Source: Massilia litorea
Lineage (GTDB): Bacteria > Pseudomonadota > Gammaproteobacteria > Burkholderiales > Burkholderiaceae_D
Direction: 5' to 3'
DNA length: 64,000 bases
NCBI RefSeq assembly: GCF_015101885.1
Contig: NZ_CP062941.1
Location: forward strand, 4,712,001 to 4,776,000
Shown here one piece after another: positions 26,332-34,648 of this stretch. Made by a program: the position numbers and the translations under genes. The first letter of the stretch is position 1. Every line of letters starts with the position of its first letter. Below the pieces are notes generated by a model that searched no databases, was not told the origin of the DNA, and saw only the letters and a program-made list of their open reading frames with translations.

Positions 26332-26452
26332 GGGGACTCCTCATATGGTCGGTGATGCGGCCAGGTTGACCGCTTCGCCCGCAGTTGGGGCCTGTTGCCG
26401 GGTTTTCAATGTTCCCCGTTCGGCGCCGGCCACGCGAACAAGGACGTAAACG

Positions 26453-26481
26453 GCAAACGCCGCGCAGTGCGCGGCGTTTGC
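26453..26481 (-). terminator. Terminator of the wHTH gene
   Basis: A perfect 13-bp inverted repeat (26453-26465 with 26469-26481, 3-base loop) lies 71 bases after the stop of the minus-strand gene at 26552. The T-rich stretch is imperfect (TTTGC...TTT on the minus strand). Confidence 0.65.
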
Positions 26482-26551
26482 TTTGACGACAGCGATCGTC
26501 GGTTACGGAAAGGCGCCCCGGGTCTCCACCGCGGCGTCTTCCGGCAGAGAT

Positions 26552-27157
26552 TTATTTGGCGATCTGGCTCGGTGCCGGGCCAAACAGGGCGGCGACCAGC
26601 GGATCGCGGGTGACCGGGCTGCGGTTCACGCGGATGGCGTAGTGGGTGTCGTCGGCCAGGATGTGGAAGTGGCGGCCGCTGCCGGCCATGCTCTGCTCGC
26701 GCAGGCCTGGACGTTCCTTGCGCGGGGCGACGCCTTCGCGCTTCGGCTGGCAGATCGCGGCCAGGAAGGCCTTCACGCGTTCCTGGTCGGGGCAGATCTG
26801 GTAGACGGCCTTGCCCAGGTAGGTGGCGGTGCCTTCGATGTAGCGGGCCAGTTCGATCACGCCGGCTTCGCGCAGGTCGCGGATGTACTTGCGTGCGCCC
26901 GACGGCGAGAATTTCAGGAACCATGCGATTTCGTCGGCCAGCATTTCGTGGGTCGACAGTTCGTTGATCAGCTTTTGCATGTTCTCGATCCGACGCTGCG
27001 TGGCAGAGGTCGACCGCACGCGCTCGATCGGCGCCAGCGAAATGGGCGCGCGTTCGGTTGGCTGTGGCGGGACGCGTTCGATCAGCGCTGAATTGCTAGA
27101 AGTGTGCACTGCGCCGATGTCGCTTTGCACCGCGTTGTGATGAGTCGTTGCATGCAT
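26552..27157 (-). CDS. Winged-helix DNA-binding protein
   Basis: A 201-residue protein. A poorly conserved, polar N-terminal 60 residues is followed by a winged helix (about 70-130: ELSTHEMLADEIAWFLKFSPSGARKYIRDLREAGVIE in outline). The C-terminal region is basic (PKREGVAPRKERPGLREQ), and a final segment (ADDTHYAIRVNR) resembles a short DNA-associated tail. The start at MHATTHHN (27157) follows GGAG with 9-base spacing; the in-frame codon at 27220 has no support. The target genes are unknown. It is divergent from the OmpA gene across a 465-base AT-rich region that could hold its operator. Confidence 0.72.
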   Translation of the reverse strand: MHATTHHNAVQSDIGAVHTSSNSALIERVPPQPTERAPISLAPIERVRSTSATQRRIENMQKLINELSTHEMLADEIAWFLKFSPSGARKYIRDLREAGVIELARYIEGTATYLGKAVYQICPDQERVKAFLAAICQPKREGVAPRKERPGLREQSMAGSGRHFHILADDTHYAIRVNRSPVTRDPLVAALFGPAPSQIAK

Positions 27158-27622
27158 GTTGGTGTACTCCAAAAATTGAGAGAGACAGGGAGGTCCGGGT
27201 CGCTGTGTGTGGTCTGACACTCCGACAACACCTCGGGTTCCGCTTAACTGGCCTCAAGATTGCCTGCGTCAGCCCTGCCGGTCTGTGCGCCATCCCACAT
27301 TGCCAAAATTCCTTTAAGCATTTTTTTAAAAATGCTTTGAGGAAACTCATCCTGGTCTTGCAAGCCGCTCAATTGTCGTAAATAAACAACATTTCTGAAA
27401 AAATATTTTACTCTCCGAAATAAATTATTCAACTGACATTTCAAGCACCCTCTATATAGAGCGATTTTTCGCCACGAACATTCTGTTGTAAATTTGTCAC
27501 TCATCAGTAACCCTGAGTGCGCTAGCGCACCGATGCTTGGGAACCCAGCCTCGTATTATTCGTCCAACATCACTGTCAAGCACGCGATGTAACCCTACCT
27601 TTTCAACTAATGGGAGTTTCCT
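27158..27622. other. AT-rich gene-free region between divergent genes
   Basis: This 465-base stretch is clearly more AT-rich than its surroundings. Visible in it are a hairpin with A/T-rich 9-bp arms (about 27312-27333), a 10-bp palindrome CTATATAGAG and the 14-bp palindrome GTGCGCTAGCGCAC (27517-27530). No long open frame with coding character was seen. It probably contains the promoters of both the wHTH gene and ompA. Confidence 0.6.
27517..27530. promoter_or_regulatory. GTNCG-N4-CGNAC palindrome (site B)
   Basis: GTGCG CTAG CGCAC, 92 bases before the ompA start. A perfect palindrome. Confidence 0.6.
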
Positions 27623-28651
27623 GTGAACAATACGAAGAAGATCGCCCTGGCCGTGGCCATGCTGTGCGCCGCCGGTTCCACGCTGGCCCAAGAAATCAAC
27701 CCGTCCTGGTACATCCAGCCGAGCGTCGTCGGCATGAAGCCGGACGCGGACTTTGGCGTGGACGACAAGGACTGGGGCGGTGGCCTGAAGTTCGGTAAAG
27801 CCATCAACCAGTACTGGGACGTCCAGTTCGGTGGCACCCACGTCCGTACCGAAGACGGCCCGGCCCGCTATCGCCAGACCCTGGTCGGTGTTGACGGCCT
27901 GCTGATGCTGTCGCGCAACAAAGTTCGTCCGTTCATCCTGGTCGGCGCCGGCGTCGAGCGCGACAAGGTGGAAAATCCTCTGCGTAACGTGAGCAAGAAC
28001 TCGCCATACTGGACCGCCGGCCTCGGCGTCCAGGCGACCCTGACCCCGCAATGGTCGCTGCAGGCCGACATCCGTTCGGTGCGCAGCAACCTGCGCCACG
28101 ACGAGCTGTATGGCTTCAACAAGCCAAACAACAAGTACGTCACCATCGGCCTGAACTACGCGTTCAACCCGCCGCCAGCGCCACCGGCACCAGTGATGGC
28201 ACCGGCACCAGTGGCCGAAGCCCCGGCTCCGGCACCAGCACCGGCACCGGTCGTGCCGCCACCGGCACGTTTCGAGAAGGTCACCCTGTCGACCACCGAA
28301 CTGTTCGCCTTCAACAGCGCCGAGCTGAGCATGCCGCAGCCTAAGCTGGACGAGATCGCTGCCGCCCTGCAAGCCGACCCGAGCATCACCGACGTCGACA
28401 TCACCGGCTACGCCGACCGCCTGGGTTCGGACAAGTACAACCTGAAGCTGTCGCAGCGCCGCGCCGACGCCGTGCGTGCTTACCTGGTCGGCAAGGGTGT
28501 CGACGGTGGCCGCCTGAAAGCCTACGGCAAGGGTGAAGCCAACCCGGTCGTGACCTGCACCGAGAAAAACCGTGCCGCTCTGATCAAGTGCCTGGAACCG
28601 AACCGCCGCGTCGAAGTCGAACAGATCACGATCGAAAAGCGCGTTCAGTAA
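27623..28651 (+). CDS. ompA: OmpA-family outer membrane protein
   Basis: A 342-residue protein. The signal peptide ends at AQA-like LAQ (about 22). An 8-strand beta-barrel (about 23-180) is followed by a Pro/Ala-rich linker (about 185-225, built of tandem PAP repeats) and the OmpA C-terminal peptidoglycan-binding domain (about 230-335), with the SAELS...YADRLGSDKYNLKLSQRRADAVRAYL block given only in outline. It anchors the outer membrane to peptidoglycan. The start is GTG (27623) with GGGAG ribosome site. The Pro/Ala linker explains the repeated GGCACC units in the DNA. Confidence 0.92.
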   Translation: MNNTKKIALAVAMLCAAGSTLAQEINPSWYIQPSVVGMKPDADFGVDDKDWGGGLKFGKAINQYWDVQFGGTHVRTEDGPARYRQTLVGVDGLLMLSRNKVRPFILVGAGVERDKVENPLRNVSKNSPYWTAGLGVQATLTPQWSLQADIRSVRSNLRHDELYGFNKPNNKYVTIGLNYAFNPPPAPPAPVMAPAPVAEAPAPAPAPAPVVPPPARFEKVTLSTTELFAFNSAELSMPQPKLDEIAAALQADPSITDVDITGYADRLGSDKYNLKLSQRRADAVRAYLVGKGVDGGRLKAYGKGEANPVVTCTEKNRAALIKCLEPNRRVEVEQITIEKRVQ

Positions 28652-28760
28652 TCGGCATCTCAGCCGCCACTCCGTCCCTGCGGCGGAGCGGCGCACTGTA
28701 ATGTGGCCTGAGGGGTACTCGGCCCGCTCAACCTCGCGTTGTACGACGACAGGTTGAAAC

Positions 28761-28787
28761 GGGGCTCAGTGCCCCTTTTTCTTTTTT
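28761..28787 (+). terminator. Terminator directly upstream of the YihY gene
   Basis: GGGGC...GCCCC hairpin (28761-28775) followed by TTTTTCTTTTTT. It ends 12 bases before the start codon at 28800 with the ribosome site between. It may terminate the ompA transcript or act as an attenuator of the next gene. Confidence 0.75.
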
Positions 28788-28799
28788 CGGAGAATCGGT

Positions 28800-29729
28800 A
28801 TGGATACGGTCGATAATGACAAGAAACAGTGGTTCCCCTTCTCCCGCCAGATTGCCCACATCATGAAATGCGCGGTGACGGAGTGGATGGCGCACCGTGC
28901 CGCCAGCAAGGGCGCGGCCCTCGCCTTCTATACGCTGTTCTCGATGGCGCCGATCTTGGTGCTGGTGATTGCCGTCGCCGGCTTCTTCTATGGCGCGGAA
29001 GCGGCGCAGGGGCAGCTGCTCAACGAGTTGCGCGGGCTGGTCGGCAAGGAAGGCGCGGAGACGATCCAGGCCATCCTGGCCGGCGCGCGCAACAAGGAAA
29101 GCGGCAAGATCGCCACCATGATCGCGACCGGGCTGCTGCTGGTCGGCGCCACCAGCGTGTTTGCCGAACTGAAGGACAGCCTCGACGAAATCTGGGACGT
29201 GCCGGCGCCGAAGGATGCCAGCTGGTGGGACACGGTGCGTACCCGCGTGCTCTCGTTCGGCCTGATCCTCGTGCTGGGCTTCCTGCTGCTGGTGTCCCTC
29301 GTCATCAGCGCGGCGATGGCCGTGGTCGAGAACTATCTCGGCGGCATGTGGAAGGACTCTGCCGTGATCATGGGCTGGATTTCCTCGTGCATCGGTTTCC
29401 TGGTGATCGCCACGATGTTCGGGGTGATCTACAAGCTGCTGCCGCGCATCAAGCTGTCCTGGCATGACGTGATCATCGGCGCGCTCGGCACCGCGGCCAT
29501 GTTCACGCTCGGTAAGTTCCTGATCGGCCTGTACATCGGCAACAGCGGCGCCGCCAGCAGCTTTGGGGCGGCCGGTTCGCTGATTGCACTGTTGCTGTGG
29601 GTGTATTACTCGGCCCAGATCTTCTTCCTCGGCGCCGAGTTCGCCCGCCAGTATGCGCTGCAGCTGGGGAGTTTGCGGCACAAGCCGGACCGTGAAACCG
29701 GGGCGAAGCACGTCGAACGGATGGCGTGA
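28800..29729 (+). CDS. yihY: YihY/BrkB-family membrane protein
   Basis: A 309-residue polytopic inner membrane protein with about six helices. It carries the family blocks HRAASKGAALAFYTLFSMAPILV, EIWDVP and LGAEFARQYA (in outline). YihY was once annotated as RNase BN, but the family is of unknown molecular function and BrkB members affect serum resistance. A strong terminator follows at 29746-29781. The gene is separated from ompA by a terminator, so it has its own promoter or depends on read-through. Confidence 0.86.
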   Translation: MDTVDNDKKQWFPFSRQIAHIMKCAVTEWMAHRAASKGAALAFYTLFSMAPILVLVIAVAGFFYGAEAAQGQLLNELRGLVGKEGAETIQAILAGARNKESGKIATMIATGLLLVGATSVFAELKDSLDEIWDVPAPKDASWWDTVRTRVLSFGLILVLGFLLLVSLVISAAMAVVENYLGGMWKDSAVIMGWISSCIGFLVIATMFGVIYKLLPRIKLSWHDVIIGALGTAAMFTLGKFLIGLYIGNSGAASSFGAAGSLIALLLWVYYSAQIFFLGAEFARQYALQLGSLRHKPDRETGAKHVERMA

Positions 29730-29745
29730 ACGCCTGGATGGATTG

Positions 29746-29781
29746 AAAACGGCGCGGATCCAATGGGTCCGCGCCGTTTTT
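29746..29781. terminator. Bidirectional terminator between YihY and AI-2E genes
   Basis: A 13-bp perfect stem (29746-29758 with 29768-29780, 9-base loop) with A-run before and T-run after. It serves the convergent YihY gene (+) and, with a few extra bases, the minus-strand gene ending at 29811. Confidence 0.8.
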
Positions 29782-29810
29782 GCACGTTGGCGGAGAAGGT
29801 GATCGCCCCC

Positions 29811-31061
29811 CTACTCGCCCAACAACTCCGCCACGACCTCCATCCCCTCGACCCGCTCGGCCACCGTCTTGATGATCATGACGACCGGCACCCCGAGCAA
29901 CAATCCCCACATCCCCCATAGCCAGCCCCAGAACAGCAGGCTGACAAACACGGCCGCCGGATTCATCTTGGCGATCTTGCCCGTCATCCAGGTGGCGACC
30001 ACCATGCCGACCAGCGTGGCGATGGCCATCGAGGCGCCGGCGACCAGGATCACCATGCGCAGCGATTCGAACTGGAGGAAGGCGACCAGGCCCGTGGCAG
30101 TGGTGATCAGGAGCGGGCCGAAGTACGGCATGATGTGCGTGACGCCGGCGAAAATGGCCCAGGCCCCGGCATTCTCCAGGCCGATGGCACGCAGCGCTAC
30201 CCACATCATCAGCGCCAGCAGGATGTTCGTGACCAGAAGCATGAACATATAGTTCTGCACGGTGGTATTGATGTCGTCCAGGATGTGGACCGTCACTTTT
30301 TTACGCGTCAGCGAGGGACCGGTCAGCTTGACCAGCTTGCGCTTGAAGGTGTCCCCGGCGAGCAGCAGGAAAAACACGAGGAAGAGCACCATCGTGGCCT
30401 GGGTGATGAAGGAGGCCAGGCCCACGGAGCCCGCGAGCAGCCAGTCGGTGACGCGGAAGGCCGGAGCATGCGGTTGCGACACGGTCGGGCGGCGCTGGAC
30501 CAGGCGTGCGTCCTTGTTCTGGCCGACGCTGGCAGTGGCCTGTTCGATCTCGGCCGCCGCCTTCTGCACCTGCTGGATGGTCGACTGGCCGGTGGCGACG
30601 GACGCGAGCAGCTTGGTGACCTTGTGCGTCAACGTGGGCAGCTCGTCGATGATGTTGAAGAATTCGTCCTGCACGCGGTACATGGTGGCCCCGAGTCCAC
30701 CGATCAAAACGGCGGTGACGAGGGTCGCGCCGATGGCGCGCTTGATATGGATGCGCTCGAGCCAGCGCACGAGGGGGCTGAGCGTGTAAGCGATGAAGAT
30801 GCCGAGCAGGAGGGGCACGAAGAATTTCTGTGCCCATTGCAGGGAGAATACGAAGGCGACGGTGGCCAGGATGCCGAGCGCGACGCCGCGTGCGTTGACG
30901 TGGATGGGCAGGCGCAGGCTGCCGGATTGGAGGGCAAGTTCGTCGCCCGCGCCGGAGTGGGTCTCCGGCTGGACGATGTCGGCCACGACGGCCGACGGTG
31001 CCTCTTGGGCGGCGGGGTTGTTTGGCTCGGTGGAAACCGAGCCTGGACTGGCGAGATGCAT
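29811..31061 (-). CDS. AI-2E family transporter (PerM/TqsA-like)
   Basis: A 416-residue membrane protein with about eight helices and the AI-2E_transporter core (LLLGIFIAYTLSPLVRWLERIHIKRAIGATLVT in outline). The domain includes PYFGPLL and a C-terminal GVPVVMIIKTVAERVEGM. It follows the TqsA/PerM organisation, proposed to export autoinducer-2 or small molecules. The N-terminal 45 residues before the first membrane helix are unusually long and polar, with an acidic, Ala/Glu-rich stretch. The start at 31061 is the first ATG of the open frame. Confidence 0.85.
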   Translation of the reverse strand: MHLASPGSVSTEPNNPAAQEAPSAVVADIVQPETHSGAGDELALQSGSLRLPIHVNARGVALGILATVAFVFSLQWAQKFFVPLLLGIFIAYTLSPLVRWLERIHIKRAIGATLVTAVLIGGLGATMYRVQDEFFNIIDELPTLTHKVTKLLASVATGQSTIQQVQKAAAEIEQATASVGQNKDARLVQRRPTVSQPHAPAFRVTDWLLAGSVGLASFITQATMVLFLVFFLLLAGDTFKRKLVKLTGPSLTRKKVTVHILDDINTTVQNYMFMLLVTNILLALMMWVALRAIGLENAGAWAIFAGVTHIMPYFGPLLITTATGLVAFLQFESLRMVILVAGASMAIATLVGMVVATWMTGKIAKMNPAAVFVSLLFWGWLWGMWGLLLGVPVVMIIKTVAERVEGMEVVAELLGE

Positions 31062-31107
31062 GTGTTTGCCGATAAAAAGTTGCCAGACCGCCGCCCAGCG
31101 GCGGGGA

Positions 31108-31422
31108 TTACTTCACGCGGATGTCGTTCTTGACCGAGGTCACACCCTTGACGCCGCGAGCGACCTGAACGGCGCGCTGCGCATCGGCTGGCTGCGACAC
31201 GAAGCCCGACAGCTGGACGTCGCCCTTGAAGGTCTCGACATTGATTTCGGTTGCCTTGACGGTTGGGTCGGCAGCGAAGGCGGCCTTCACCTTGCCGGTG
31301 ATGACGCTGTCGTCGACGTATTCGCCGGCGCTTTCCTTCGTTGGGCTCGATGCGCAACCGACCATGGTGAAGGCGAGCGCGCCGGTGAAGATGGCGGTGG
31401 CGAGACGTTGGGTGATTTTCAT
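31108..31422 (-). CDS. BON-domain lipoprotein
   Basis: A 104-residue protein starting at MKITQRL (31422). The lipoprotein signal has its lipobox at MVGC (Cys about residue 20), and one BON domain (about 35-104: DDSVITGKVKAAFAADP, VQLSGFVSQPADAQRAV, VKNDIRVK) is given in outline. BON proteins (OsmY-like) bind phospholipid and help envelope stress survival. It is close paralog to the BON protein at 39030-39344. It lies 46 bases from the AI-2E gene on the same strand. Confidence 0.85.
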   Translation of the reverse strand: MKITQRLATAIFTGALAFTMVGCASSPTKESAGEYVDDSVITGKVKAAFAADPTVKATEINVETFKGDVQLSGFVSQPADAQRAVQVARGVKGVTSVKNDIRVK

Positions 31423-31482
31423 GATGTATCCCTTTCTTTCGTTGGTCAAAGTCAATTTGCTCATGTGAGCGAATCCGGTACG

Positions 31483-32043
31483 TTACTTGCCGTACGCGGT
31501 TTTTGCGGCGTCGACGCACTGGTCTTTCGCCGCGCCGGCAAACGCGTCGCACTTCTCGAGTGCGACCCGGTATTCCGCCGTCAGTTTGTCTTCACGCGCA
31601 TTGCTGCGCGCTTCGATCATCTTGCGATCCGCGGTGGCATCGGCCTGGGCGGCGATCAGGGTCGCCTTGGCCTGCTTGATGCACACGTCACGGTTGTTGC
31701 CCGTTACCGCGCCGCAGCGCGCCTTGTCGCGATCGTAGTTCGCGTCGGCGATGCGCATGCGGGCCTGGGTATAGGCTTTCAATGTGTTCTTGTAGGCGGC
31801 GCCCGCCTCTTCTTCGACGCGCACGCGCTCGGCTTTCGCCTCGGCTACGCAGACGTCGCGCGGATTGCCGGTGACGAGGTCGCAGCGGGCACGCGCCGCC
31901 TTGTAGTTCGCGGCCGCCGTGTCGCGCGCCGTGTTGTAGGCGGTCTTGGCGTCGGGAACCGTCTGGGCCCGGCCATGCGCAGACCACAGCAGGGCTGCGC
32001 CGATGATCAGTAAAGCGTGGACATTTCTCATTTTCGTTGTCAT
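31483..32043 (-). CDS. Exported Cys-repeat hypothetical protein
   Basis: A 186-residue protein with a signal peptide (about 1-26). The mature part has three imperfect repeats of about 45 residues, each with two Cys in the pattern A-x-A-x-C-D-x-V-x-G-N-x-R-D-x-C-x-x-x-A-K (RARCDLVTGNPRDVC, KARCGAVTGNNRDVC, LEKCDAFAGAAKDQC). Six cysteines could form three disulfides. No function is recognised. The protein at 32832-33197 has one degenerate copy of the same pattern. A GGGAG site precedes ATG 32043. Confidence 0.75.
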   Translation of the reverse strand: MTTKMRNVHALLIIGAALLWSAHGRAQTVPDAKTAYNTARDTAAANYKAARARCDLVTGNPRDVCVAEAKAERVRVEEEAGAAYKNTLKAYTQARMRIADANYDRDKARCGAVTGNNRDVCIKQAKATLIAAQADATADRKMIEARSNAREDKLTAEYRVALEKCDAFAGAAKDQCVDAAKTAYGK

Positions 32044-32175
32044 GTTCTTGTTCTCCCGATTCTGCTTTGTTGCGTGACCTTGATTGATGTTTTACGCCGA
32101 TCCCGTCGCGTTCTCTGTTCGCTGTCGAACACAACAGAACATGTTGTTTAGATAATGCCAATCTGGCAATTCACG

Positions 32176-32189
32176 GTGCGTCATCGCAC
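32176..32189. promoter_or_regulatory. GTNCG-N4-CGNAC palindrome (site C)
   Basis: GTGCG TCAT CGCAC, between the divergent genes at 32043 and 32248 and 58 bases before the latter. Confidence 0.6.
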
Positions 32190-32247
32190 AGACCCCCATC
32201 TTGCGCAGTCGTATTCTTGACTCACACCTTTTTGCCAGGAGAACAAT

Positions 32248-32724
32248 ATGAAGACACCACGTACCCTCGCCGCCACCGCCGTCGCCGCCGCCGCCCTACT
32301 CTCGGGCTGCGCCAGCTCGCCCTCGTACAACGATAGCTACGGCAACAATGGCTACCGCAGCGGTTACAACAACACCGCGTCGATGGGCTACGGCGTCATC
32401 GAATCGATCCAGGTGACCCAGGCCGACGGCGCACGCACGAGCGGCGCCGGTGCCATCGTTGGCGGCCTGGTGGGCGCGCTGGCCGGTAACCAGGTCGGCA
32501 GCGGCACCGGCCGTACCGCCGCCACCGTCGCCGGCGGCGTTGCCGGCGCGGCCATCGGCAACAACGTCGAGAAGAACCGCAATGCGGGCGGCGGCCAGGA
32601 GATGTACCAGGTAAACGTGCGCATGGACAACGGCGAATACCGCACCGTGGTTCAGGACAACGTCTACGACCTGCGCGTCGGCAACCGCGTGCGCCTGGTC
32701 GACGGCCGCGCCTACCGCTACTGA
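32248..32724 (+). CDS. Glycine-zipper 2TM-domain lipoprotein (SlyB-like)
   Basis: A 158-residue lipoprotein (lipobox LLSGC, Cys at about 21) with a polar Gly/Asn/Tyr-rich linker. A glycine-zipper 2TM domain (about 68-110: GAIVGGLVGALAGNQVGSG and GGVAGAAIGNNVE in outline) and a short C-terminal beta domain with the pattern YRTVVQDN-VYDLRVGNRVRLVDG follow. This is the architecture of SlyB/YcfJ-like envelope lipoproteins that respond to membrane stress. A ribosome site AGGAG precedes the ATG. A strong terminator at 32789-32811 ends the transcript. Confidence 0.85.
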   Translation: MKTPRTLAATAVAAAALLSGCASSPSYNDSYGNNGYRSGYNNTASMGYGVIESIQVTQADGARTSGAGAIVGGLVGALAGNQVGSGTGRTAATVAGGVAGAAIGNNVEKNRNAGGGQEMYQVNVRMDNGEYRTVVQDNVYDLRVGNRVRLVDGRAYRY

Positions 32725-32788
32725 TCGGGACGGAGCGTGCAGCCAATACCAGGCACTGCGTACGCTGCACGCATCGCTTGATGCATTG

Positions 32789-32818
32789 ACGGGCCGGCCT
32801 TGCCGGCCCGTTTCATTT
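32789..32818 (+). terminator. Terminator after the glycine-zipper lipoprotein gene
   Basis: A 10-bp stem (32789-32798 with 32802-32811, CTT loop) followed by TTTCATTT, 64 bases after the stop. It lies just before the ribosome site of the next gene. Confidence 0.7.
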
Positions 32819-32831
32819 CGTGGAGGTGAAG

Positions 32832-33197
32832 ATGGATGCATGGACCAATACCCGCCGCATGCTGGCGGCCTGCCTGTTGACCGGCGCATGCGCCATGGCC
32901 GGCGCGCAGACCAGCAACGACGCGCTGGTCGCGCCGGCTGCGGCAAGCAAACAGGCGCAGGAAATCGCACGCGGCGATCCGGCGCGCTGGTACCGGGAAG
33001 ACGCGACCGCCCAGCAGCAGTGGAAGACGCGCCAGAAGGAAATCGGCGCCGCGCTCGACGAGGCGAAGCGCGCCTGCCGCCAGGAGCCGGCCGCGCAGCG
33101 CGCCGGCTGCCTGAAGGCGGCGCAGGAGACATACAAGGAAGAAATGGCCAGCGCGCGTACGGAAGCCGGCGCGCAGGCGGGATCGACAACGCGTTAG
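32832..33197 (+). CDS. Small exported Cys-pair hypothetical protein
   Basis: A 121-residue protein with a signal peptide (about 1-28, cleavage at GAQT). The mature region is charged and helical, with one degenerate pair of cysteines (about 80 and 92: AKRACRQEPAAQRAGCLKAAQETY). It echoes the repeats of the exported protein at 31483-32043. The ATG at 32832 has a strong GGAGG ribosome site, so the in-frame ATG at 32820 is less likely. No function is recognised. Confidence 0.65.
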   Translation: MDAWTNTRRMLAACLLTGACAMAGAQTSNDALVAPAAASKQAQEIARGDPARWYREDATAQQQWKTRQKEIGAALDEAKRACRQEPAAQRAGCLKAAQETYKEEMASARTEAGAQAGSTTR

Positions 33198-33246
33198 CAG
33201 CGGCGCCAGGCTGCAGGCCAGGAACGCGGTCCACAGGCGCGCTCGA

Positions 33247-33285
33247 CAAAAAAAGACGGCGTCCAATCAATTGATTGCGACGCCG
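33247..33285 (-). terminator. Terminator of the minus-strand stress operon
   Basis: Interrupted inverted repeat with arms CGGCGTC (33257-33263) and GACGCCG (33279-33285) around an inner 14-bp palindrome. A run of A (33248-33254) becomes T on the minus strand. It lies beyond the stop of the gene at 33424. Confidence 0.7.
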
Positions 33286-33423
33286 CTCAAGCCCCACCAT
33301 ATTCTGTGCAAAACGCGTTCGGTAGCAGCAAATCATACCAACTGCACACACCGCCTGCGCTCACTGACCTGCGTTACCGGCAAAATCTTTCGGATGACAG
33401 CCAAGGCCGCCATCCGGCCATGC

Positions 33424-33834
33424 TCAGATTTCCTGCTGCGCGCGGCGCCGCTTCATGTACCAGCCGGCGACACTGGCCAGCACGACACCCGCGAGCGCCT
33501 GCTTGCCCATGCGGCGCTGGCGCACGAAATTGAATGCGGTCAGCGCATACGGCATCAGCACCGAGATACTCGTGCCTGTGGGTTTCAGCAGAGCATCAGC
33601 CCGGGCCCGCAAAGCCCATGTCGCATGGTCTAGAGCAGAATGTAACATGACTTCGGGCCGCGCGCCGTGCTTTACCTGTGCCTTCGCGTAGGTGACGCCG
33701 GCACGGTAGAACTCGCCTTCGCGCAGCAGCTCGGCCTTGCGCGTCGCCGGATCGCGGCTGTGCTTGTGGCCGGCCAGTCCGGTCGGCTCGTCCCGGTCGT
33801 GCTTGTGATCGTGCTTATGATCGTGCTTATCCAT
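33424..33834 (-). CDS. His-rich hypothetical protein of the YqjD/YqjE operon
   Basis: A 136-residue protein. The first 25 residues are rich in His, Asp and Lys (HDHKHDHKHDRDE), a pattern that could bind divalent metal. The middle is helical and the C-terminus holds a hydrophobic segment (about 100-125) with a basic end (YMKRRRAQQE). It occupies the position of YqjK-like proteins after the holin-like YqjE. It is co-directional with a 24-base gap, so it is probably the last gene of the operon starting near 35188 or 36627. Confidence 0.7.
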   Translation of the reverse strand: MDKHDHKHDHKHDRDEPTGLAGHKHSRDPATRKAELLREGEFYRAGVTYAKAQVKHGARPEVMLHSALDHATWALRARADALLKPTGTSISVLMPYALTAFNFVRQRRMGKQALAGVVLASVAGWYMKRRRAQQEI

Positions 33835-33858
33835 GTTCCCTCCCCTGTAAGTGCCCGC

Positions 33859-34245
33859 TCACAGCAGCGCGTCGCGGTCGTGACGAAGTTCGTTCATCGT
33901 TTCCGGGAAGGCGAGCTTGCCTTGCTTGAGCATGGCCATTCCCTTCATCACGAGGACGATCGTGATCACCAAAAACACCAGGAACATCACCAGCAGGATC
34001 TTCCAGCCCCAGCTATCCCAGGCCAGCATCACGATAGTCGCGGTGCCATAGGCCAGCGCGAACCACACGGCGAGAACGGCGCCGGCGAAGATCGCCAGCA
34101 GCTCGATCACGTGGTTACGCACTTCCGACATCTCGAGTGCCGCCAATTCCACGCGGGACACGACGAGGCCGAACAGGTTTTTCGCCAGGCCGGAGATGCC
34201 GCCCATGAGTCCGGGACCATGCACGACGGTTTCGGTCTTTTCCAT
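33859..34245 (-). CDS. yqjE: Phage holin-like superfamily protein (YqjE)
   Basis: A 128-residue inner membrane protein with two strong hydrophobic helices (about 45-70 and 80-105) and the Phage_holin_3_6/YqjE arrangement. It contains a conserved N-terminal block (LGMGGISGLAKNLFGLVVSRVELA in outline). Members are not phage holins but accompany the DUF883 membrane protein YqjD. The gene is 20 bases from the DUF883 gene and transcribed with it. The role is proposed to be at the inner membrane under stationary phase. Confidence 0.85.
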   Translation of the reverse strand: MEKTETVVHGPGLMGGISGLAKNLFGLVVSRVELAALEMSEVRNHVIELLAIFAGAVLAVWFALAYGTATIVMLAWDSWGWKILLVMFLVFLVITIVLVMKGMAMLKQGKLAFPETMNELRHDRDALL

Positions 34246-34265
34246 GGCGTTCTCTCCGGCGCGAA

Positions 34266-34595
34266 TTATTTACGACCCAGGTAAATGCCGACCAGCAGGC
34301 CGACGCTCGCTGCGGCAGCGACGGTGCGCCACGGGTTGTCTTTAACGTAGACATCCGCGGTCTCTGCCAGTTCCTTGCTCTTGATGACGGCTTGACCCTG
34401 GTACTGGCTGGCCTTGCCCATTGCGCGGTCCAGCAATTCCATGCCGCGGGTGCGCAGCTCGTCGGCCTTGACGCCGGTCAGCGAAGCGGCGGCGGTCAGC
34501 AGCGCCTGGGCGTCCTTGACCAGGACCTTCATGTCGGCGCCTGCGGCCTGGATGCCGTCGTCGATCGAGCGGCTGGTGCGGGTGGTATCTAGCAT
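34266..34595 (-). CDS. DUF883 (ElaB/YqjD-like) membrane-anchored protein
   Basis: A 109-residue protein with a helical N-terminal part and a C-terminal membrane segment ending GIYLGRK. This is the ElaB/YqjD/YgaM pattern, in which YqjD anchors ribosomes to the inner membrane in stationary phase. The tail WRTVAAAASVGLLVGIYLGRK is typical and here given in outline. The start ATG at 34595 follows AGGAG. The gene is between a ferritin-like gene (54 bases upstream) and yqjE. Confidence 0.86.
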   Translation of the reverse strand: MLDTTRTSRSIDDGIQAAGADMKVLVKDAQALLTAAASLTGVKADELRTRGMELLDRAMGKASQYQGQAVIKSKELAETADVYVKDNPWRTVAAAASVGLLVGIYLGRK

Positions 34596-34648
34596 GGTGA
34601 ACTCCTGTTGTTGGTTATGGTTTGAAAATGAAATCGGTGTCCGGCGAA

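Noticed and set aside
28190..28265. Tandem GGCACC-type repeat in ompA
   Set aside because: It encodes the Pro/Ala linker of the protein and needs no separate explanation.
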